Source of the DNA: Gemmatimonas phototrophica
Lineage (GTDB): Bacteria; Gemmatimonadota; Gemmatimonadetes; Gemmatimonadales; Gemmatimonadaceae
NCBI GenBank assembly: GCA_945870175.1
Contig: CAMBRJ010000085.1
Span: 1 to 9,087, forward strand
Length of the DNA stretch: 9,087 nucleotides
Direction: 5' to 3'
Part shown: positions 1 through 5,956 of the stretch, in pieces
How positions within the stretch are numbered: the first letter of the stretch is position 1
How the letters are laid out: every line of letters begins with the position of its first letter
Notes under the pieces: model-generated
The model's input: only the letters and a program-made list of their open reading frames with translations
Told to the model about the DNA's origin: nothing
The model's database searches: none
Translations under genes and position numbers: made by a program

Positions 1-866
1 TCCTGCTCGGTGCCGTCCTCGCCAGCAAGAAGGACGTCCTGTGGCGGGTGAACGTGGCCGGTGACCGCACGCGCCAGATTGTGCGCAGCCTCGATGTGCC
101 GCCGTACCTGGTGGGACCGGTGGCCAACACCACGATCTTCCGGCTCGCCTCGGGCCAGCCGTTCGGCATCGTGTACGGCAGCAAGTGGCTCCGCTCGGCC
201 GATCAGGCCAACGAGATGATCGCGTCCAAGCGCTTGGGGGGCACCGCGGCCGACTACGTGCAGAATGAAGAAGGCTTCTACGTCGCCAAGAGCGCTTGGC
301 GCACCGGCGCCGAGCGTCCGCTCAAGTTCGCCGACGCCACGGGCAACACGCTGTTCCAGATCGGCGACGTCAACCCCGACTTCAACCTGAACTTCAACAC
401 CCAGATGAACTGGAAGAAGTTCTCGGTCACGGCGGTGGTGAACTGGGTGCAGGGCGGTGACATCTACAACTACACGCGTCAGTGGCCGTTCTTCGACCAG
501 CGCGACCCCGCGTTCGACCAGCGCGCCAAGCCGGACGTCGAGAAGAAGCCGACCACGTACTACGCCACGTTCTACAACAACTTCGACGCCAACGACTACT
601 TCGTGGAGAACGGCAGCTACGTGCGTCTGCGCGAACTGGCCGTGAACTACGAACTCCCGGCGTCGCTGGTGAAGCGTGTGGGCATGGGTGACGGACGCAC
701 GGCGCGCCTCGGCATCGTCGGTCGCAATCTCTTCACCTCCACCAAGTACTCCGGCTACGATCCGGATGTCTCGGGCGGTGGGTCCAATCCGTTCGCCTAT
801 CGCGTCGACTACTTCACGTATCCGATCTTCAAGACGTTCACGTTCATGCTGGAGCTCGGACTGTGA
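1..866 (+). CDS. SusC/RagA-type TonB-dependent outer-membrane receptor, C-terminal part
   Basis: This is the 3' end of a receptor gene; the reading frame is open from base 3 and the start lies left of the window. About 287 residues remain, corresponding to the last strands of the 22-strand outer-membrane barrel. The text is typical of SusC C-termini: a GDVNPDFNLNFN segment, a GGDIYNYTRQW strand, an ENGSYVRLRELAVNYELP segment and a GRNLFTSTKYSGYDPDV segment near the end. Such proteins form the energised pore beneath a SusD lid and import oligosaccharides or peptides. The plug and TonB box are outside the window, so the substrate cannot be judged. The last residues are FTFMLELGL, ending in Leu rather than the more usual terminal Phe. 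The TGA stop at 864-866 sits in a GTGA that can also begin the susD-like frame, so the pair is almost certainly cotranscribed. Family call is firm. Confidence 0.93.
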   Translation, partial: LLGAVLASKKDVLWRVNVAGDRTRQIVRSLDVPPYLVGPVANTTIFRLASGQPFGIVYGSKWLRSADQANEMIASKRLGGTAADYVQNEEGFYVAKSAWRTGAERPLKFADATGNTLFQIGDVNPDFNLNFNTQMNWKKFSVTAVVNWVQGGDIYNYTRQWPFFDQRDPAFDQRAKPDVEKKPTTYYATFYNNFDANDYFVENGSYVRLRELAVNYELPASLVKRVGMGDGRTARLGIVGRNLFTSTKYSGYDPDVSGGGSNPFAYRVDYFTYPIFKTFTFMLELGL

Positions 867-878
867 GCGCCGCTAACC

Positions 879-882
879 GGAG
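879..882 (+). promoter_or_regulatory. Shine-Dalgarno GGAG for the SusD-like gene
   Basis: GGAG lies 10 bases before the ATG at 893. It supports that ATG, which gives a compact lipoprotein signal. A second GGAG at 851-854 lies 8 bases before the GTG at 863, so the longer start cannot be excluded. Confidence 0.45.
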
Positions 883-892
883 TTTCGAATTC

Positions 893-2461
893 ATGCGAAA
901 TCGCACGCTCGCGGTCGGCATGGGGGCGCTGTTCCTCGCCGGCTGTAACACACTCGACGTGGAGAACCCGAACGCGCCCGATTCCAAGCGCGCGCTCGCC
1001 GATCCGGCCGCCATCGAAGCGGTGGCCGGCGGAACCCTGCGGTCGTGGTTCAACACCTACGACGGCATGGAAGGCGGCGGTCCGCTCAACACGATGGCCC
1101 GCACGTATTCGGCCTCGTGGAACAACTACAACATGAACTTCTACTCGTCGATCGACGCCGATGGCACGCGGAACTCGCGCGCCTATCAGAACGATCTGGC
1201 GTCGGCCGGTCGCTCGACGATGATCGCGTACTGGCAGGGCTACTACTCCACCCTGTCGTCGGCGGTCGATGTGCTCACGGCGATTCGCAAGAACAAGCTC
1301 GTGATCACCACGGCGGCGAATACCAAGCGGGCGGAGACGATCGCGCAGTTCATGCGCGGCGCCTCGCTCATGGGTATCGCGCTCAACTACGACAAGGGGT
1401 ACGTGATCGACGAGAACACGGACCTCACCACGCTCGCGTACAAGACGCGCAAGCAGGTGCGTGATGCGGCCGTGGCCTCGTTCGCCGAGGCGGCGACGTT
1501 GGCTGCCGCCAACACGTTTACCACGCCCAGCGGCTGGACCAATGGCACGTCGTACACCAACGTCCAGATCGCGCAGCTGGCGCGCACGATGGCGGCGATG
1601 ACGCTCGCCTACTATCCCCGCACGCCGGAAGAGAATACCGCCGTCGATTGGGCGGCCGTGTCGGCGCTTGCCGCCGGTGGCATCTCCTCTGGTGCGAAGT
1701 TCGATTTCAACTTCACCGGCGATGGCTGCTCGTCGTGGTGCCACGAAATTCTGTACTGGTTCAACGCGTTCGACGGCGGCCGCGTCAGCACGCGCGTGGC
1801 AAATCTGCTCGATCCCGCTACCCAGCACACGCCGTATCCGGCTGGTGGCAACGCCCGTCCGAATTCTCCCGACAAGCGTCTCGGGGACGGCTCCTTTGGG
1901 CCCGATGACGAAGACTTCTCGGGCTACTTCGGTGTGGTGCCCAAGACGGCGAACGGTGGTTCCGACTTTGTGTACTCCACGGAGGAGATCTACCGCCCGG
2001 ATCGTGGCATGTATCATCAGTCGAACATCGGACACGTCCGCTACGACAAGTCCGGCGAGCAGTCGCCGAACGGGATCTACGGTGGATTCGGTGTGGCGCC
2101 GGTGATCACCCGCAACCAGAACGATCTGCTCTGGGCGGAAGCCGAACTGCGTCGCTCGGGGGGCAACCTCACCACGGCCGCGAACCTGATCAACAACACG
2201 CGCGTCGATCGCGGCGGTCTCTCGGCCGCCACCGCCGGTGAAGGACAGGCAGCTCTGCTCACGAAGCTGATTTACGAGCAGGAAATCGAGCTGCTCGGCC
2301 TCGGTGCAGCACCCTATTACCAGCGCCGCCGTGTCACCGGCGGTTTGCTGGCGGGAACGCCGCGCGAAATGCCGGTGCCGGCCAAGGAACTCGCGGTGAA
2401 GAACCAGGAGTTCTACACGTTTGGCGGCACGGGGCTCGCCAACAGCGTAACCCCGCCGTGA
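893..2461 (+). CDS. SusD/RagB-type outer-membrane nutrient-binding lipoprotein
   Basis: Predicted surface lipoprotein of 522 residues that caps the SusC pore encoded just upstream and captures its ligand. From the ATG at 893 the signal is MRNRTLAVGMGALFLAGC, with lipobox LAGC and the lipidated Cys at residue 18, followed by an LDVENPNAP segment often seen in SusD-like proteins of this type. A GTG at 863, overlapping the SusC stop, would add 10 residues. Helical, TPR-like stretches fill the first half (for example IAQLARTMAAMTLAYYP). The C-terminus has the family pattern IYEQEIELLGLG, then GTPREMPVPAKEL, then YTFGG. Length fits the usual 450-600 residues. A Cys pair (CSSWC, codons 1727-1741) is an uncommon extra, perhaps a surface disulfide. 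A terminator-like hairpin follows the stop. Ligand unknown; family call is firm. Confidence 0.93.
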   Translation: MRNRTLAVGMGALFLAGCNTLDVENPNAPDSKRALADPAAIEAVAGGTLRSWFNTYDGMEGGGPLNTMARTYSASWNNYNMNFYSSIDADGTRNSRAYQNDLASAGRSTMIAYWQGYYSTLSSAVDVLTAIRKNKLVITTAANTKRAETIAQFMRGASLMGIALNYDKGYVIDENTDLTTLAYKTRKQVRDAAVASFAEAATLAAANTFTTPSGWTNGTSYTNVQIAQLARTMAAMTLAYYPRTPEENTAVDWAAVSALAAGGISSGAKFDFNFTGDGCSSWCHEILYWFNAFDGGRVSTRVANLLDPATQHTPYPAGGNARPNSPDKRLGDGSFGPDDEDFSGYFGVVPKTANGGSDFVYSTEEIYRPDRGMYHQSNIGHVRYDKSGEQSPNGIYGGFGVAPVITRNQNDLLWAEAELRRSGGNLTTAANLINNTRVDRGGLSAATAGEGQAALLTKLIYEQEIELLGLGAAPYYQRRRVTGGLLAGTPREMPVPAKELAVKNQEFYTFGGTGLANSVTPP

Positions 2462-2507
2462 TTCAGTGCGCGTGCCCGATCAGCAGCTTGTGATCAGGTC
2501 GTGAGTA

Positions 2508-2543
2508 CAGCGAGGCCGAGCGCATACGCGTTCGGCCTCGCTG
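2508..2543 (+). terminator. Strong hairpin after the SusD-like gene, probable terminator or attenuator
   Basis: CAGCGAGGCCGA (2508-2519) pairs perfectly with TCGGCCTCGCTG (2532-2543). A G-U pair and CGC/GCG extend the stem inward to 16 pairs closing on an ATAC loop. It lies 46 bases after the SusD-like stop and 27 before the next ATG. The following GTTATTC is only weakly T-rich, so termination may be partial, leaving some readthrough into the downstream lipoprotein gene. Confidence 0.7.
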
Positions 2544-2570
2544 GTTATTCAGGCGTCTTCTCGGTTTCTT

Positions 2571-3593
2571 ATGCACATGTCACTCCGTTCTCGTTCTCGC
2601 GCCCTCCATATGCGTGCGGCGCTCGCGTGTTGCACGATGCTCGCGGCCTGTCGGGAGGGTGTTCCCTCCGCGGCTCGAACAGCGCTTGATGCATCGGCGG
2701 CGCCGATGATACCGTCCGCGCTTGCCCTCACGGTTGTCGCCACGCTGGGTCGATGGGAAGCCCGTGCTGATGGCGATAGCGCCATACGCCTGTTGGTCAT
2801 GCCTCGTGGCGATGACCGCATGACGGCGCGCCTGTGTGGACATCTGGTCACGCGCAGCGTCGCGGCGGTGGCGATCCCCTTCGGGTTGCCGATCGATACG
2901 ACGATGCCTCCGCTGGCGGTGCGTTTGGTCGATGGCGACAGCGTGAGCGGGATTCGCTACCTCGTTCCCGGTGCGCAGGGGACCTACCGTTTCGAGGGTG
3001 TCTCGCGCGATGGCTCGCGGCGTGTCAGCGTGCGTTGGCCGATCACGTCCGACCCCGCCCGTCCCATACCGGCTGGTGCCGCGGATTCGCTGATCGAAGC
3101 GGCGGTGACGCCGAATCCGTATATGCTCGACAGCGCACTGCAGTCCCTGCGGCTCGGCTCGAGCGAGTCCCACCGGGACCTGAGTGCGCTACCACCGGCC
3201 GACTCGGCGCGTGCGGTGGCGATGCCGCTCGTTCGGGACTTTCCTGACCAACCGTTCCTGCTCAGTGATGCCTGTCCGCAGGCGACCATCCTGTTGCCGG
3301 TGCTGGCCCGCGTCGACCAGAAATTGCGCGTTCCGGTGCGTCCCGGCGATCGGATCAGCGCGCGGGCGTTGCAGGCCGTGGGCACCGTGCAGCTCTCCTT
3401 TGACGAGGCGCCACCCGCGACCACACTCCCCACGGTGCGCGAAGCAAGGCCTGAGGCGTCGTTCACCGCGCCCGACAGCGGCCGCGTCACCTTGCGGGTG
3501 CGTGTACAGGTGGTGCCGCGTGTGCAGCCGGTGGAGCAGCACATCGTGATCTCGGTGGGACGGACGCCAGCGAGGCGCGACGGCAGGACGTAG
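2571..3593 (+). CDS. Putative lipoprotein of unknown function
   Basis: I do not recognise this 340-residue protein. Its N-terminus has a basic stretch (SLRSRSRALHMR), a short hydrophobic core and a lipobox MLAAC, placing the lipidated Cys at residue 27 and the product in the envelope. ATGs at 2571, 2577 and 2610 are all in frame; the first two leave a full-length signal and none has an obvious Shine-Dalgarno. The mature part is rich in short beta-like stretches. Residues from about 250 (KLRVPVRPGDRISARA) to 330 look like a beta-sandwich, with SFTAPDSGRVTLRVRV resembling the end of a pre-peptidase C-terminal or Ig-like fold; this is a weak impression. Further cysteines occur at residues 20, 21, 89 and 235. 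No catalytic motif is visible. It sits between the SusCD pair and an exported peptidase, so an accessory envelope role is possible but unproven. That it is a gene rests on length, signal and tight spacing. Confidence 0.8.
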   Translation: MHMSLRSRSRALHMRAALACCTMLAACREGVPSAARTALDASAAPMIPSALALTVVATLGRWEARADGDSAIRLLVMPRGDDRMTARLCGHLVTRSVAAVAIPFGLPIDTTMPPLAVRLVDGDSVSGIRYLVPGAQGTYRFEGVSRDGSRRVSVRWPITSDPARPIPAGAADSLIEAAVTPNPYMLDSALQSLRLGSSESHRDLSALPPADSARAVAMPLVRDFPDQPFLLSDACPQATILLPVLARVDQKLRVPVRPGDRISARALQAVGTVQLSFDEAPPATTLPTVREARPEASFTAPDSGRVTLRVRVQVVPRVQPVEQHIVISVGRTPARRDGRT

Positions 3594-3597
3594 TTTC

Positions 3598-3614
3598 GGG
3601 TAGACCTTCTACCC
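3598..3614 (+). promoter_or_regulatory. Perfect 7-bp inverted repeat before the S9 peptidase start
   Basis: GGGTAGA (3598-3604) and TCTACCC (3608-3614) are exact reverse complements separated by CCT. The element lies 4 bases after the lipoprotein stop and 8 bases before the peptidase ATG, in the place where a Shine-Dalgarno would be expected but none is seen. It could be an RNA hairpin affecting translation or readthrough, or a small operator. It lacks a following T-tract, so a plain terminator is less likely. Confidence 0.4.
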
Positions 3615-3622
3615 ACCTGTCC

Positions 3623-5953
3623 ATGACATTCGCGTCTTCGCACGCTCGCACGCTCCGCCGTGTGCTTACCCTTGGTGCACTGGCTAGTCCGGCGCTGGCG
3701 TGGCCGCTGCTGGCCCGTGCGCAGGGAGCCGGTACCGCGACCATCGAGCAGTTCATGTCGCCGGCCTCCCCGCTCACACTGGCGTCGGCCGAGAAAGCGG
3801 ATCGCATTGCGTGGATGGTGTACGATCGCGGCCTCCGCAACGTGTACACCGCGGCCGCGCCCGATTTCCGTGCCGTGCGCGTCACCAGCTTCCTCAAGGA
3901 TGACGGCACCGAACTCTCGGATGTCGAACTGTCCGACGACGGCAGCATCATCGTGTTCGTGCGCGGTTCCGCGCCAAATCGATTTGGTTGGGTCGCCAAT
4001 CCGTCGCACGATCCGAATGGTGCCGAACGTGCCATTTGGGCGGTGCGATCCACCGGTGGGCCAGCGTGGCGTGTGGCCGTCGGCGCAGCGCCGGTGCTGT
4101 CTCCCGATGGCCGTACGGTACTCTTCACGCGTGATGGGCAGATCTACCGCGCGCGCGTGATGCGCGGCGCACCGGTCACCGCCATGGATACGGGCGGCGT
4201 GCCGTTCATTCAAGCGTGGGGCCGCAATGGTTCACCTGTGTGGTCGCCCGATGGTAAGCGCATCGCGTTCGTGAGTGACCGCGAGAATCACGCGTTCATT
4301 GCGGTGTACGACGTGGCCGCGCGCACGGTGACGTACATCGCGCCGGGTGTGGACTGCGACGGAGGACCCACGTGGTCACCCGACAGCAAGCACCTGGCGT
4401 TCTATCGCCGGCCGGGCACGCCGTTCGGCAATCAGCAGCAACGCGGCATGGGTGGGATCGGCAATCCGGCTGGCCCGGCGTCGAATCAGAATGCCGCCCC
4501 GCTGATTGGTAATCCATCGGGCGGGTGCGCCGCTGGAGCGGGTGGTGGTGGCGGCGCGGCGCGTGCGGCGACCGAGGGTGGCCAGGACACGGCGCGCGCC
4601 GGATTGCGCCGCTCACCCGGCTTTTACACGGCCACCTTCGCGGCGGGCCACGCGCTCGAACTCATGATCGCCGATGTCACCTCGGGCGACGCCAAGCGCG
4701 TGTGGCGCAATGCGCCGCGCGACAGTGTGTTCACGTCGCTCAACAACATGAAGTGGGCCGGTCGCAGTGTGGTCTTTCCGGTGAATGTGCCGAAGGACGA
4801 GTGGGATCGCTGGTACAGCGTTCCCGTCACGGGTGGAGCGCCCACGTTGCTCACCACCACCGACGGCATGATCGAAGACGCCACGTCGGTCGCGCTGTCG
4901 AAGGATGGCGGCCAAACACTGTACTACAGCACGAATGCCACGGATATCGAGCGACGGCACATTTGGGCGGTGCCGACGTCGGGCGGTACGCCGCGCCGGG
5001 TCTCGAGCGGCGACGGCATCGAGACGTCTCCCCAGCCGCTGGCCAGTGGCACGTCGCTGGCGGTGATCTCCTTCGATGCGAAGACTCCGGCGTCGATTGC
5101 GATCGTACCGTCGGCTGGTGGTGCGCCCAAGCGCGTGTTCCCCACACTGGCCGCGAGCTTCCCGACCGCCGCACACGTGGTGCCGGAGATCGTAAAAACG
5201 AAGGCGGCTGATGGGCTCGAGATCAGCAACACGCTGTTCATGCCGAAAGGCATGAAGCCCGGTGAGAAGCGCCCCGCGTTGATTTTTGTGCATGGTGGCC
5301 CGCGTCGGCAGATGATGCCCGGCTACCACTACATGCAGTTCTATCACTGGGCGTACGCCGTGAACCAATGGCTGGCCGACCAGGGCTACGTGGTACTGTC
5401 CATCAACTACCGCAGTGGTGTGGGCTACGGCAAGAGTTTCGCAAGTGCGCCGAACACGCAGGGGCGCGGCAACTCCGAGTATCAGGATGTGGTCGCCGGT
5501 GCGAAGTACCTGCAAGGGCGCGCCGATGTCGATCCCACGCGCGTGGGCATCTGGGGGCTCTCGTACGGTGGCCTGCTCACGTCGCAGGCGTTGGCGCGGA
5601 ACTCCGATATCTTCGTGGCTGGTGCCGATCTCGCGGGCGTGCACCTGTACGGCAACGTGATCGACACGGCCAACCTCGCCTTCAGGTCGAGCGCGGTCGG
5701 TGCCATCGACAATTGGAAGTCACCGGTGTTCCTGGTGCATGGTGACGACGACCGCAACGTGGACTTCGCGCAAACGGTCGGACTCGTGCAGTTGCTACGT
5801 GCCCGCGATGTGTATCACGAGCTCATCGTGGTGCCCGATGACCTGCACGAGTCGATGCTGCACCGGAACTGGATCGACACCTTCGACCGCATGGGCGTAT
5901 TCCTCAAGCGGTTCGTCTGGAACAAGGAGAAGGCGCCGAGCATGAAGCAGTAG
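3623..5953 (+). CDS. Exported S9-family prolyl oligopeptidase-type serine peptidase
   Basis: A 776-residue secreted peptidase expected to cleave short peptides, typically by an aminopeptidase or dipeptidyl-peptidase mode. Residues 1-34 form a signal peptide with Arg12-Arg13, a hydrophobic core and a likely cleavage after LARA. Residues about 50-510 form a PD40/WD40-like propeller with LSDDG (103), LSPDG (159), WSPDG (207), WSPDS (251) and LSKDG (425) repeats. A low-complexity Gly/Ala/Asn/Gln-rich insertion spans about 262-330. The alpha/beta-hydrolase domain follows: oxyanion motif FVHGGP (555-560), nucleophile Ser647 in GLSYGG, Asp710 in HGDDDRNV, and His742 in PDDLHES. The catalytic triad is therefore intact and the length fits the family. 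The only cysteines are 245 and 302. No clear Shine-Dalgarno precedes the ATG; an inverted repeat occupies that position. It lies 29 bp after the lipoprotein gene and may share its transcript. Exact substrate preference cannot be read from sequence. Confidence 0.93.
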   Translation: MTFASSHARTLRRVLTLGALASPALAWPLLARAQGAGTATIEQFMSPASPLTLASAEKADRIAWMVYDRGLRNVYTAAAPDFRAVRVTSFLKDDGTELSDVELSDDGSIIVFVRGSAPNRFGWVANPSHDPNGAERAIWAVRSTGGPAWRVAVGAAPVLSPDGRTVLFTRDGQIYRARVMRGAPVTAMDTGGVPFIQAWGRNGSPVWSPDGKRIAFVSDRENHAFIAVYDVAARTVTYIAPGVDCDGGPTWSPDSKHLAFYRRPGTPFGNQQQRGMGGIGNPAGPASNQNAAPLIGNPSGGCAAGAGGGGGAARAATEGGQDTARAGLRRSPGFYTATFAAGHALELMIADVTSGDAKRVWRNAPRDSVFTSLNNMKWAGRSVVFPVNVPKDEWDRWYSVPVTGGAPTLLTTTDGMIEDATSVALSKDGGQTLYYSTNATDIERRHIWAVPTSGGTPRRVSSGDGIETSPQPLASGTSLAVISFDAKTPASIAIVPSAGGAPKRVFPTLAASFPTAAHVVPEIVKTKAADGLEISNTLFMPKGMKPGEKRPALIFVHGGPRRQMMPGYHYMQFYHWAYAVNQWLADQGYVVLSINYRSGVGYGKSFASAPNTQGRGNSEYQDVVAGAKYLQGRADVDPTRVGIWGLSYGGLLTSQALARNSDIFVAGADLAGVHLYGNVIDTANLAFRSSAVGAIDNWKSPVFLVHGDDDRNVDFAQTVGLVQLLRARDVYHELIVVPDDLHESMLHRNWIDTFDRMGVFLKRFVWNKEKAPSMKQ

Positions 5954-5956
5954 TGG

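Noticed and set aside
1727..1744. CSSWCH as a possible CX3CH heme-binding motif in the SusD-like protein
   Set aside because: A single occurrence in a SusD fold, with no cytochrome context nearby; a disulfide or chance is simpler.
809..2035. Long open frame on the minus strand opposite the SusD-like gene (408 codons)
   Set aside because: Arg/His-rich text without any family motif, lying wholly opposite a well-supported gene. High-GC codon bias produces such shadow frames.
2478..2495. GATCA/TGATC inverted repeat after the SusD-like stop as an operator
   Set aside because: Only 5 bp arms; too short to distinguish from chance next to the much stronger hairpin at 2508-2543.
2654..2785. Small hairpins within the lipoprotein coding region (2654-2669, 2692-2708, 2770-2785)
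   Set aside because: Stems of 6-7 bp with short loops are expected several times by chance in about 9 kb of GC-rich coding DNA, and these lie inside codons.
3623..3724. Twin-arginine (Tat) signal in the S9 peptidase (LRRVLTLGALA)
   Set aside because: Only the Arg pair is present; the surrounding Tat consensus is poor, so an ordinary Sec signal is preferred.
2984..4213. 409-codon minus-strand frame spanning the lipoprotein and the start of the S9 peptidase
   Set aside because: Crosses two real genes and an intergenic gap; composition is atypical (Arg/Ser/Thr-rich) and no domain is visible.
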